Origin: JBQKLI01 sp012798975
GTDB taxonomy: Bacteria > Bacillota > Clostridia > Tissierellales > Peptoniphilaceae
Length of the DNA: 64,000 bases
Assembly (NCBI RefSeq): GCF_052116305.1
Contig: NZ_JBQKLI010000008.1
Span: forward strand, 44,845 to 108,844
Reading direction: 5' to 3'
Part shown: positions 1 to 7,553 of the stretch, one piece after another
Layout of the letters: each line of letters begins with the position of its first letter
How positions within the stretch are numbered: position 1 is the first letter of the stretch
Notes under the pieces: model-generated
The model's database searches: none
What the model was told of the DNA's origin: nothing
What the model saw: only the letters and a program-made list of their open reading frames with translations
Position numbers and translations under genes: made by a program

Positions 1-1
1 C

Positions 2-991
2 CGAAGCTTTAAACAGGAACCTTTTATTCAGGAATTTAAAGAAAAGCTGGGGGTTTTGACTGCAGAAAAACTCTATTATCATCTAGAAGAATTAAAAGAG
101 GAAGAAGTCGAAATTATCGAAAAGATCTTTAAACGAGACCTTCATACCTTTTGGTATCCGGAAGAATACGAAGAACTCCCTGACGAAGATAAATACGAAA
201 GCTATGAAGAGTATAAGACAGAGGATATAGAAGAACTTTTGGAAAACTGGGAGAGGATCAGCGAACAGACGAAAGTTAAAATGCAATCCTTAAAAGAGTC
301 TGAAGACCCTTCTATAACTATGCTCATGCAAAACCTGGAGCAGGTGAATCAAGAAAACTACGATTACAGAAGTTTTCTAGAGAAGTTTGCAGTGTCTGGA
401 GAAGATATCAAAATAAATGAAGAAGAGTTCGACTATATCTATTATTCTTACGGACTGGATCTCTATGGGAATGTTCCCTTGATCAATCCCCTTGAGTATA
501 AAGAAGTTTCTAAGATCAGAGAGTTTGTGATAGCCATCGACACTTCAGGTTCTGTAAAAGGAGAACTGGTTCAGGCCTTTATAGAAAAAACATATAATAT
601 TTTAAGCCAATATGAAAACTTTTATTCTAAAGTCAATATTCATATTGTACAATGCGACTCCCAGATTCGAAAAGTTGATATTATAAAGTCTCCGAAAGAT
701 TTTGAAACGTATCTAGAAGATTTTACCCTTATAGGTTTTGGAGGAACGGATTTTAGGCCTGTTTTCGATTATATCGACGAAAAGATACAAGAAGGAGTAT
801 TTTTTAATCTAAAAGGAATGCTCTATTTTACAGACGGACATGGGAAATATCCAGAGAAAAGACCGGATTATAACTCCGCATTTATCTTTTTAGACGAATA
901 TCCCATCGGGTTTGAACCTCCCATCTGGGCGATGACCTTAGTTTTAAAACGTTATGATTTAGGAGAGAGTTATGAATATAAAAGAAGCTAA
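2..991 (+). CDS. VWA-domain metallopeptidase-like protein (DUF2201/COG3864 type), 5' end cut by window
   Basis: The reading frame is open to the left edge, so the TTG at 56 is probably internal and the gene starts upstream of the window. The C-terminal half is a von Willebrand A domain: a MIDAS metal site DTSGS begins near base 539, followed by a GFGGTDF loop and a late FTDGHG segment. The middle is very acidic. Proteins of this family are usually encoded next to a MoxR-type AAA+ ATPase, and here the ATPase gene starts inside this one (20-bp overlap), implying translational coupling. By analogy with other MoxR-VWA pairs they may act together as a chaperone or metal-insertion machine; the substrate is not evident. 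The VWA call is firm, the function is not known. Confidence 0.85.
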   Translation, partial: RSFKQEPFIQEFKEKLGVLTAEKLYYHLEELKEEEVEIIEKIFKRDLHTFWYPEEYEELPDEDKYESYEEYKTEDIEELLENWERISEQTKVKMQSLKESEDPSITMLMQNLEQVNQENYDYRSFLEKFAVSGEDIKINEEEFDYIYYSYGLDLYGNVPLINPLEYKEVSKIREFVIAIDTSGSVKGELVQAFIEKTYNILSQYENFYSKVNIHIVQCDSQIRKVDIIKSPKDFETYLEDFTLIGFGGTDFRPVFDYIDEKIQEGVFFNLKGMLYFTDGHGKYPEKRPDYNSAFIFLDEYPIGFEPPIWAMTLVLKRYDLGESYEYKRS

Positions 992-2447
992 AAAACAAAT
1001 TAAAAACGCGATGATTGCTTATTTTTCAAAAGACGAATTCGGCAACTATCTTATCCCTGTACAAAAGCAGCGTCCTGTGTTTTTGATTGGACCTCCGGGA
1101 ATCGGAAAAACTGCCATTATGGAACAGATCGCCAGAAGCATGAAGGTAAGCCTCGTTTCTTATTCTATAACCCATCACACAAGACAGTCCGCGTTAGGTC
1201 TTCCTTTCATCACAGAAAAGATCTACGATGGGAAAGAATACAGAATATCTGAATATACCATGAGTGAAATTATCGCTTCTGTCTATGACACCATAGAAAA
1301 AACAGGAAACAAAGAAGGAATTCTCTTTCTAGACGAAATCAACTGCGTATCCGAAACCTTGTCTCCAGCGATGCTCCAGTTTCTTCAGTATAAAATATTC
1401 GGCAAGCATAGAGTTCCAGAAGGGTGGATCGTAGTAACCGCCGGAAATCCTCCTGAATATAATAAAAACGTTCATGAAATGGATATCGTAACCTTAGACC
1501 GTTTAAAGCGGATTGATGTAGAACCGGATTATCAAGTCTGGAGATCCTATGCTGTGAACAGAAATCTTCATTCTTCTATCCTGAACTTTTTAGATCAAAA
1601 GCCGGAGTTTTTCTATTCTGTTACGACTTCTATCGATGGTAAAAGCTTTGTAACCCCTAGAGGATGGGAAGATCTGTCGGATATGATGAGACTCTACGAG
1701 CTTCACGATATACAGATTGACTATGATTTGGTGTATCAATATCTGCAGAACTCGAAAATTGCAAGAGAATTCGCTACCTACTATGAACTCTTCAACCGTT
1801 ACAAAAAAGAATATCAGATCGAATCCATTTTTTCAGGAGAAGTCTCCGAATCCCTTATGGAGAAAGCGAAGGAAAGCTCCTTTGACGAACGGCTTGCAGT
1901 TGTTGGAATGCTTTTAGACGAGATCACCGCGAAAATTCGTAAAGTAAATTTTTTCGACAGAGGCATTCAAGAACTCCGTGCTCTTCTTAAACAGGCAAAG
2001 GGATATGAAGGAAAAGAACTTCAAACAAAAATCCAAGAAGAAAAAAGAGCGTACGAAGAAGACTTTGAACAGAAAAAAACTGCTGGAAGCTTAAACAACG
2101 AGGAACTCTATGCAAAAGAATTTGCCTTGAATTTCTTAACGGGATCTATCTTAGAAGAACAGGATTTCAGTGTGATTCAAAAAGCATATATGGAAAAGGT
2201 AGCAGAATTAAAAGAGCTTATAGCCCATACGAATACTTCTCTCCAAGAAGCCTTCCGTTTTATTGAACAGGCTTATGACGGGGATCAAGAGATGGTGCTT
2301 TTTGTAACAGAACTTACTGTGAGATCTCACTGTTCCTACTATATCAGCCGTTATGGATCTGAAGAATATTTCAAATACAATAAAGAGCTTCTTCTAGAAG
2401 AAAGAAAAATGGATTTAAAAGGAAAAATTTCCGAACTGGAGTTGTAG
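972..2447 (+). CDS. MoxR-like AAA+ ATPase
   Basis: This 491-residue protein has a Walker A motif GPPGIGKT near residues 40-47 and a Walker B motif LFLDEIN near 118-124, followed by the sensor segment VVTAGNPPEYN typical of MoxR-type ATPases. The C-terminal 200 residues are helical, charged and family-specific. The start is ATG 972, with AGGAGAG five bases upstream, inside the 3' end of the VWA gene. MoxR ATPases work with VWA-domain partners to remodel or activate target proteins. The operon seems to end here, because a separate promoter precedes the next gene. The family is clear; the client protein cannot be deduced. Confidence 0.9.
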   Translation: MNIKEAKKQIKNAMIAYFSKDEFGNYLIPVQKQRPVFLIGPPGIGKTAIMEQIARSMKVSLVSYSITHHTRQSALGLPFITEKIYDGKEYRISEYTMSEIIASVYDTIEKTGNKEGILFLDEINCVSETLSPAMLQFLQYKIFGKHRVPEGWIVVTAGNPPEYNKNVHEMDIVTLDRLKRIDVEPDYQVWRSYAVNRNLHSSILNFLDQKPEFFYSVTTSIDGKSFVTPRGWEDLSDMMRLYELHDIQIDYDLVYQYLQNSKIAREFATYYELFNRYKKEYQIESIFSGEVSESLMEKAKESSFDERLAVVGMLLDEITAKIRKVNFFDRGIQELRALLKQAKGYEGKELQTKIQEEKRAYEEDFEQKKTAGSLNNEELYAKEFALNFLTGSILEEQDFSVIQKAYMEKVAELKELIAHTNTSLQEAFRFIEQAYDGDQEMVLFVTELTVRSHCSYYISRYGSEEYFKYNKELLLEERKMDLKGKISELEL

Positions 2448-2469
2448 TTTACTCAATACTGGGTATAAT
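2442..2469 (+). promoter_or_regulatory. Candidate sigma-A promoter for the DUF4342 gene
   Basis: TTGTAG at 2442-2447 and a perfect TATAAT at 2464-2469 are separated by 16 bp and lie just after the ATPase stop codon, about 40 bp before ATG 2513. The -35 box is imperfect. Confidence 0.5.
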
Positions 2470-2512
2470 ATAGTAAAGAGAAAAAGATGAAACAACAACA
2501 AGGAGATAAAAA

Positions 2513-3064
2513 ATGATAAATATTGAAAAAATCGATTATGTAATCGAACAAACCGGAGCAGAATATGGAGCTGTTAGAACAGCCCTAATTATTTCCGACG
2601 GAGATGTAGAAAAAGCAATCAACTTTATCGAATCCAACCAAACAAAGAAAATAAGCGACGAATCTACTGTAAACGACAGCCAGTATAGTGAAGGCGGTGA
2701 GAACTGGGAAGAGCAGTATGATAAAAGACATAAACAAAACCCCATCGGAGCCTTTGCACAAGATATTATCGATACGATCCAAGAAATCTGGGAAAAAGGA
2801 AATGCATCGAATCTTGTGATTGAAAAAGACGGGAAAACCATCTTAAGCCTTTCCTTAACCGTCAGCACCATCGGACTTGTGATCGCACCGGTAGCAGCGA
2901 TTATAGGACTGGGAGCAGCCTTTATCACAGAATATTCTATCAAAATCATTATGGACAGCGGCGAAGTTGTGGACGTAAATAAAGAAGCTGTTCGAAGAAA
3001 AATGAACAAAGGCTATAAGGAAGAAGAAAAACAAGAAGACCAAGATCAGAACGAAGAAAAATAG
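2513..3064 (+). CDS. UBA-like / DUF4342 domain protein
   Basis: This 183-residue protein has two recognisable parts. Residues 1-43 resemble a UBA/TS-N helical fold, with the GAEYGAVRTAL and GDVEKAINFI segments seen in EF-Ts-like domains. Residues 80-150 match DUF4342: a short amphipathic segment, then a hydrophobic stretch (about residues 115-140) rich in Gly, Ala and Ile that could insert in the membrane. The tail is highly charged. The start ATG 2513 has AGGAG at good spacing. A terminator follows. No enzymatic motif is visible and the role is unknown; a membrane-associated adaptor is only a guess. Confidence 0.75.
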   Translation: MINIEKIDYVIEQTGAEYGAVRTALIISDGDVEKAINFIESNQTKKISDESTVNDSQYSEGGENWEEQYDKRHKQNPIGAFAQDIIDTIQEIWEKGNASNLVIEKDGKTILSLSLTVSTIGLVIAPVAAIIGLGAAFITEYSIKIIMDSGEVVDVNKEAVRRKMNKGYKEEEKQEDQDQNEEK

Positions 3065-3072
3065 AATATGAG

Positions 3073-3106
3073 AAAAAAGACCTTAGAAAACTCTAGGGTC
3101 TTTTTT
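3073..3106 (+). terminator. Rho-independent terminator
   Basis: A run of A's and GACC at 3079-3082 pair with GGTC at 3097-3100 and a T6 tail, with an inner TAG/CTA stem. It closes the DUF4342 transcript. Confidence 0.8.
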
Positions 3107-3193
3107 GATGGAAAAATAAAAATATGTTAAAATAATAATTAAATCTTACATTTTGTTAGAATTTAATTATTTGGTAAAAGAGAAGGAGAATAG

Positions 3194-3283
3194 ATGGCTA
3201 AAAAGGATAAATATACATTTGAAACAAAAATCCGCGGTAGACGTGCAGATGCTAGAATGACACAGCAGGAATTAGCGGATTAG
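3194..3283 (+). pseudogene. Truncated XRE-type HTH regulator remnant
   Basis: ATG 3194, preceded by AGAAGGAGAA, opens a 29-codon frame ending at TAG 3281. The last residues, RMTQQELAD, match the start of the helix-turn-helix of small XRE regulators, which normally continue with KVGVTRQT-type sequence. The gene therefore stops in the middle of the HTH; the rest is missing. The good ribosome site and the immediately following remnant of a membrane gene suggest a former regulator-membrane protein operon that has decayed. It could still be expressed as a short peptide, but cannot bind DNA as an intact HTH. Confidence 0.6.
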
Positions 3284-3295
3284 AAAGGAATTGTC

Positions 3296-3452
3296 ATGAA
3301 AAATAATTCTGTAATCTTACTGGTGTTGTTTTTTATTATAGTATTTTCTTCATCTTTTATGAATATTCTCTGAAAATATGAGAATTATTATACTTCTGAT
3401 AGATATTGTGTTGCTTTTGATAATACTTTATTTACGAAAAAGAAAAAAGTAG
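3296..3452 (+). pseudogene. Decayed small membrane protein gene
   Basis: Two consecutive short hydrophobic frames follow the broken HTH gene: ATG 3296 to TGA 3371 (25 codons, one membrane helix) and ATG 3378 to TAG 3450 (24 codons, one helix ending in RKRKK). They are in different frames. Small XRE regulators in Firmicutes are commonly followed by a gene for a two-helix membrane protein, so the simplest reading is one such gene broken by a frameshift. Two independent microproteins are the alternative. Confidence 0.4.
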
Positions 3453-3602
3453 AAATATTGAACTTTACATTTTAACAACTTATTAGGATATAAATTTAAA
3501 AATAGTAATATTGGCTTTTAACAAATAGTGTTGGTGAAGAGTAAGCCACAACATGCGAGGTGAAAATCGAAAGATTTTTATCTCAGATTCTTTTGTATAA
3601 CT

Positions 3603-3638
3603 AAAAGATTCTATCGAATAATGATAGGGTCTTTTTTT
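3603..3638 (+). terminator. Rho-independent terminator
   Basis: AAGATTCTATC pairs with GATAGGGTCTT across a short loop and is followed by seven T's. It lies between the decayed genes and the MarR operon promoter. Confidence 0.7.
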
Positions 3639-3661
3639 AAAAATAAACTTCATACAAACTA

Positions 3662-3689
3662 TTGGAAATATTTGATAAAGAGTTATAAT
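3662..3689 (+). promoter_or_regulatory. Promoter of the MarR-MATE operon
   Basis: TTGGAA at 3662-3667 and TATAAT at 3684-3689 with 16-bp spacing lie directly upstream of a palindrome and the MarR ribosome site. Confidence 0.55.
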
Positions 3690-3693
3690 ATAA

Positions 3694-3711
3694 TAGTTCA
3701 AAAACGAACTA
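3694..3711 (+). promoter_or_regulatory. Palindromic operator, probable MarR autoregulatory site
   Basis: TAGTTC and GAACTA form a perfect 6-bp inverted repeat around AAAAAC, placed just downstream of the -10 box and touching the ribosome site AGGAGG. MarR repressors of drug-efflux operons usually bind such sites to block their own transcription. The assignment to this MarR is inferred from position. Confidence 0.55.
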
Positions 3712-3722
3712 TAGGAGGAAGG

Positions 3723-4151
3723 ATGTTTTCATTAATTAATTTTTGTGATTTATTAGAAAAGGAATATGATCTTGTACGAAAAGATATCATGAATGCTTTT
3801 TGTTTAACAGGAGCTGAAGTGGATATTTTATTGTTTTTAGAAAATAATCCCCAGTATAAAAGCGCTCAGGAGATTGTCGAGGTTCGAAAGATTGCAAAAT
3901 CCCATGTTTCTATGACTATAAAGGGACTTATAGAGAAGGGATTTTTAAAAAAAGAAAAAGACCCGAATAATCTCAGGGTGTATCATCTAGAAATATTAGA
4001 GGAAGGAAAAACTGTTACAGTGTACGGGAAGAAAAAGCAGACGAAGTTTTTTGAAAATTTATTCTCCGATTTCAGCGAAGAGGAGATAGAAGAGTTTAAA
4101 AGACTTTATCATCGCATGATAAAAAATATGATGAAAGAAAAGATATCATGA
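3723..4151 (+). CDS. MarR family transcriptional regulator
   Basis: This 142-residue protein carries a winged helix-turn-helix: the recognition region is around residues 55-75 (AKSHVSMTIKGLIEKGFL), followed by the DPNNLR wing typical of MarR proteins. I chose ATG 3723, seven bases after AGGAGG, rather than upstream in-frame codons that would run through the promoter and operator. It overlaps the MATE efflux gene by four bases (ATGA), so repressor and pump are co-translated. MarR proteins normally release DNA when they bind small aromatic or toxic compounds; the ligand here is unknown. Confidence 0.88.
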   Translation: MFSLINFCDLLEKEYDLVRKDIMNAFCLTGAEVDILLFLENNPQYKSAQEIVEVRKIAKSHVSMTIKGLIEKGFLKKEKDPNNLRVYHLEILEEGKTVTVYGKKKQTKFFENLFSDFSEEEIEEFKRLYHRMIKNMMKEKIS

Positions 4152-5509
4152 GCAAAGAGAATACAAATGCCTATTTATTTGAAGAAGCGCCGATAAAAAA
4201 GGCTGTTTCAAAACTAGCAGTTCCTACGATTATCAGTTCTTTAGTAATGGTTATTTACAACATGGCGGATACTTATTTCGTAGGCTTATTAAATGATCCG
4301 ATCCAAACTGCGGGGGTTACTTTAGCAGGTCCTGCACTTTTAGCTTTTTTTGCAGTAAGCAACCTTTTTGGTGTAGGGACATCCAGTGCCATGAGCCGGG
4401 CGTTAGGTAGAAAAAGATATGATGAGGTCCGTCAAAGTTCGGCAGTCGGTTTTTATGGTTCTGTCGCCAGCGGTATATTATTATCTGTGCTATGTCTCGT
4501 TTTCTATCCCTTTTTGCTGAAGATATTAGGGGCATCGGGAGAGACGTTAGGTTCTACAAAGGCTTATATGGACTGGGCAGTAGCAGCAGGGGCGGCTCCT
4601 TCTATATTAAATGTGGTTTTTTCTTATCTTGTCCGTTCCGAAGGGGAGGCGTTATCTGCAAGTATCGGAACAATGAGCGGAGCTTTATTAAATATCGTGC
4701 TAGATCCGATTTTTATATTGCCATGGGGATTTAATATGGGAGCGGCTGGTGCAGGGCTTGCAACATTCCTTTCCAACTGTGTTACTTGTCTTTATTTCTT
4801 CTTTTATGTTTGGCGCAAAAGAGGGAAGACTTTTGTATCTATTCAGCCGAAGGATTTTACGTTAAGTCCTTATATTCTAGGGGAGATCGCAAATGTGGGA
4901 GTACCTGCATCGGTACAAAATCTCCTTAATGTAACAGGTATGACCATTCTTAATAATTTTACTGCGGGATACGGCCCGGATGCAGTTGCTGCGATGGGAA
5001 TAGCGCTTAAGCTTCAGCTGGTTCCGATTCAAGTAGCTCTCGGCGCAACCCAAGGGGTGATGCCTTTAATAAGCTATACTTTTGCAAATGGACGGTATGA
5101 TAGGATGAAAGACAGCATTCTTTTCGTAACAAAAAGGGTGATCATCGCTATGGTTGCAGTCACAGCGGTCTCTGTATTAGCAGCACGGCCTATGGTCGGA
5201 TTCTTTATGGAAAATCCGAATGTAATAAGCTACGGGGAAGGTTTTTTAAGAGGATTAATGCTGGCTCTTCCCTTTATGATTGTTGATTTTATGGCTGTTT
5301 CTGTATTTCAATCTGTAGGAGACGGAAGAAAAGCGTTGGTTTTTGCTATTTTAAGAAAAATTATCTTTGAGATTCCTTTTATTATTATTCTAAATATATT
5401 GTTTCCTCCTTTCGGACTTTCTTTTGCGCAGTTCGTGGCAGAGTTTGTTTTAAGTATTATAGCGGTTGTTCTGCTAAGAAAGTTTTTTAGAAGCTTGAAG
5501 GAGAGATAA
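4148..5509 (+). CDS. MATE family multidrug efflux transporter
   Basis: The 453-residue protein is almost entirely membrane helices, with the two-fold repeated 12-helix layout of MATE exporters. The opening region PIKKAVSKLAVPTI and the segment MADTYFVGLL are characteristic of the MepA/DinF-like branch found in Firmicutes. Such pumps exchange cations (Na+ or H+) for drugs or metabolites at the cytoplasmic membrane. The gene starts within the MarR stop codon region and is presumably repressed by that MarR protein. A large structured repeat region follows its stop codon. Substrate specificity cannot be read from the sequence. Confidence 0.92.
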   Translation: MSKENTNAYLFEEAPIKKAVSKLAVPTIISSLVMVIYNMADTYFVGLLNDPIQTAGVTLAGPALLAFFAVSNLFGVGTSSAMSRALGRKRYDEVRQSSAVGFYGSVASGILLSVLCLVFYPFLLKILGASGETLGSTKAYMDWAVAAGAAPSILNVVFSYLVRSEGEALSASIGTMSGALLNIVLDPIFILPWGFNMGAAGAGLATFLSNCVTCLYFFFYVWRKRGKTFVSIQPKDFTLSPYILGEIANVGVPASVQNLLNVTGMTILNNFTAGYGPDAVAAMGIALKLQLVPIQVALGATQGVMPLISYTFANGRYDRMKDSILFVTKRVIIAMVAVTAVSVLAARPMVGFFMENPNVISYGEGFLRGLMLALPFMIVDFMAVSVFQSVGDGRKALVFAILRKIIFEIPFIIILNILFPPFGLSFAQFVAEFVLSIIAVVLLRKFFRSLKER

Positions 5510-5510
5510 G

Positions 5511-5586
5511 GCGGGATTGCTGATGGGCCCAGGCAGGATCCCTTGCGGGACCTAGGCATTAGGCGGCACGCCTGCGGCGGCCAGGT
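5511..5586. repeat. Short palindromic repeat cluster (family B), two to three hairpin units
   Basis: Directly after the MATE stop codon lie GC-rich hairpin units: TCCC-TTGC-GGGA (5539-5550) within CAGGATCCCTTGCGGGACC, and CGCC-TGC-GGCG (5569-5579) within the AGGCGGCACG...GGCCAGG unit. Related units occur near 36870, 44396-44530, 44588-44655 and 51640. Stem bases differ between copies but stay paired, so structure appears conserved. The GC content is far above the surrounding sequence. Confidence 0.75.
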
Positions 5587-5641
5587 AAAGATAGGGGAAA
5601 GATAGGAGATAGGTTATAGGGGTTAGGAAATAGGGAAGGTG

Positions 5642-5687
5642 GAAAATGCGGAGCATTTTCTTCATATATAAAGGCGTCGTTAGACGC
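5642..5687. other. Two adjacent stem-loops in the intergenic region
   Basis: GAAAATGC-GGA-GCATTTTC (5642-5660) and GCGTC-GTTA-GACGC (5674-5687) are perfect inverted repeats between repeat families B and A. Neither has a strong T-tract, so they are not obvious terminators. Confidence 0.6.
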
Positions 5688-5758
5688 TCCTCTGTTTCTA
5701 AGCGTTGTGGGTGTAAAAGGAGGGGTCTGGGGGAGGATATGAGGACGAATCGCAACGC
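5684..5758. repeat. Repeat family A, copy 1 (57-bp core with inverted ends)
   Basis: The core 5702-5758 begins GCGTTG and ends CAACGC, a 6-bp terminal inverted repeat. It is nearly identical to 25703-25760, sharing GGGTGTAAAAGGAGGGG, TCTGGGGGAGG and GACGAATCGCAACGC-like blocks. The family extends about 15-20 bp upstream of the core. It is intergenic in both places, behind the end of a gene. Confidence 0.8.
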
Positions 5759-5827
5759 GGTCTGATCACGACATGGGTAAGTACTTTGTGTCAAGACATA
5801 GGTAAGTGTTTTCTGGAATGATTTATA

Positions 5828-5859
5828 AGAGAAAGTGTTTTTTCACTTTCTCTTTTTTT
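5828..5859 (+). terminator. Strong Rho-independent terminator
   Basis: AGAGAAAGTG pairs with CACTTTCTCT across a six-T loop and is followed by T's. It separates the MATE/repeat region from the leuC leader. Confidence 0.9.
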
Positions 5860-6290
5860 ATGGAGAATAGGTGCAGGATATTTTTTTCGTGTTCTAGAAA
5901 AAGAGATAGGCTGGGGTGTTATGAGGAATTCTTAAAGGAACTGTTTTATGAAAATGGTGTATTGCGGTGAAATGGTATTGAAAATATATCCAGTTAGAAA
6001 AGATAAAAGTTTTTAAGAATCTTGCATTTATCGGATTTTAGTTTGATATATTGATAAAGTATAGTATAAATATACATTATTCCAACCGTAAACGGAAAAA
6101 GTTGCATTCTGAATAATCCTTGAAATAGGGTAAGTTTTAAACTTGTAAAACAAAGAAAGGGTTTTCATCCTTTTTCGTCTTGGTTTTATTATTCATTTTT
6201 TTGTGTTATTAGCCTATAAAAAGCTTTCAAAGATCTATAAAATGTAGTAGAATACTAGTTAATGTGAATTAATTTTAGGAGGATATAATT
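5860..6290 (+). promoter_or_regulatory. Leader region of the leuCDB-cimA operon with candidate promoter
   Basis: The best promoter is TTGATA (6043-6048) and TATAAA (6065-6070), 16 bp apart, which would give a roughly 210-base leader. The leader contains the inverted repeat ATTATTC (6076-6082)/GAATAAT (6111-6117) and a small CCGT-AA-ACGG hairpin. I looked for a T-box (its GGTGG-type antiterminator core) and a leucine/isoleucine-rich leader peptide and saw neither. A 22-codon frame from ATG 5948 lies upstream of this promoter and shows no regulatory codon run. Confidence 0.45.
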
Positions 6291-7553
6291 ATGGGAATGA
6301 CGATTAGTGAAAAGATCTTAGCGGATCATGCCGGTTTAGATAAGGTCGTACCGGGTCAATTGATCAATGCAAAGCTTGATATTGTTTTAGCGAATGATAT
6401 TACAGCACCTGTTGCAATTAATGAGTTTGAAAAAGTAGGTGCGGATAAAGTTTTTGATAAATCAAGAATTTGCTTGGTGCCGGATCACTTTGCACCAAAT
6501 AAAGATATAAAATCTGCAGAGCAGGTAAATAAAGTTCGTAAATTTGCGAAAAAATATGAAATCGAGAACTTCTTTGAAGTAGGTAAAATGGGTATCGAGC
6601 ATGTTCTTTTACCAGAACAAGGAATTGTAGGCCCTGGAGATTTGATTATTGGAGCGGACAGCCACACTTGTACTTATGGTGCATTAGGCGCTTTTGCTAC
6701 TGGTGTTGGAAGTACAGATATGGCAGCCGGTATGATTACTGGAGAAGCTTGGTTTAAAGTTCCAGAAACAATTAAATTTGTATATAATGGAAAGCTTCCA
6801 AAATGGGTAAGCGGTAAAGACTTGATTCTTTACACTATCGGACAAATCGGTGTAGACGGTGCTCGTTACATGGCGATGGAATTCACTGGGGAAGCCATCG
6901 ATGAACTTTCTATGGACGGTCGTTTTACAATGAGCAATATGGCGATCGAAGCTGGAGCAAAAGCAGGTTTAATTGCACCAGACCAAACAACCATCGATTA
7001 TGTAGAAGGCAGAACTCGCAGACCTTATAAAGTCTATAAAAGCGATGAAGATGCAGAATATGCAAAAGTTTACGAATGGGATGTAACAAACTTAGAACCT
7101 CAAGTAGCCTTCCCTCATTTACCAGAAAACACAAAAGGTGTCAGCGAAGCGAAAGACATTACTTTAAATCAAGTTGTAATCGGATCTTGTACAAACGGAC
7201 GTATCGAAGATATGAGAATTGCAGCCTCTATTCTTAAAGGCAAAAAAGTTGCTGATGGCGTTCGTCTATTAATCTTCCCTGGAACTCAAGAAGTTTATCT
7301 TCAAGCGATGGAAGAAGGTCTATTTAAGATTTTCGTAGAAGCAGGCAGTGCAGTTTCCACTCCTACATGCGGACCTTGTCTAGGCGGACATATGGGAATC
7401 CTTGCTGAAGGGGAAAGAGCTTTATCTACTACAAACAGAAACTTTGTAGGAAGAATGGGTGCAGCAGGCAGTGAAGTTTATTTAGCAAGTCCTGCCGTAG
7501 CAGCAGCTTCAGCAGTTTTAGGAAGAATCGGTTCACCAGAGGAGGTTTTATAA
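6291..7553 (+). CDS. leuC: 3-isopropylmalate/citraconate dehydratase large subunit
   Basis: This 420-residue aconitase-family subunit isomerises hydroxy-acids with LeuD. The three [4Fe-4S] ligands are visible: Cys in GSCTNG near residue 300 and the pair in TPTCGPCLGGH near 360 and 363. The ADSHTCTYG substrate-binding segment is intact. The length matches the short bacterial/archaeal LeuC (HacA-like) class. ATG 6291 follows AGGAGGATATAATT. Its stop codon overlaps the leuD start (TAATG). Because the operon carries cimA and no leuA, the enzyme probably dehydrates and rehydrates citramalate via citraconate; it may also serve leucine synthesis if leuA lies elsewhere. Confidence 0.95.
   Translation: MGMTISEKILADHAGLDKVVPGQLINAKLDIVLANDITAPVAINEFEKVGADKVFDKSRICLVPDHFAPNKDIKSAEQVNKVRKFAKKYEIENFFEVGKMGIEHVLLPEQGIVGPGDLIIGADSHTCTYGALGAFATGVGSTDMAAGMITGEAWFKVPETIKFVYNGKLPKWVSGKDLILYTIGQIGVDGARYMAMEFTGEAIDELSMDGRFTMSNMAIEAGAKAGLIAPDQTTIDYVEGRTRRPYKVYKSDEDAEYAKVYEWDVTNLEPQVAFPHLPENTKGVSEAKDITLNQVVIGSCTNGRIEDMRIAASILKGKKVADGVRLLIFPGTQEVYLQAMEEGLFKIFVEAGSAVSTPTCGPCLGGHMGILAEGERALSTTNRNFVGRMGAAGSEVYLASPAVAAASAVLGRIGSPEEVL

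Noticed and set aside
2536..3009. Long minus-strand frame of 157 codons opposite the DUF4342 gene
   Set aside because: It lies entirely within a plus-strand gene with good ribosome site and conserved domain; the antisense protein has no recognisable motif.
5552..5794. Minus-strand frame across repeat families A and B, sharing LLLHPQRL with one near 25700
   Set aside because: The shared peptide only reflects the shared DNA repeat A; frames break just outside the repeat and there is no ribosome site.
6071..6290. T-box riboswitch for the isoleucine operon
   Set aside because: The conserved T-box antiterminator core and specifier-loop layout are not visible.
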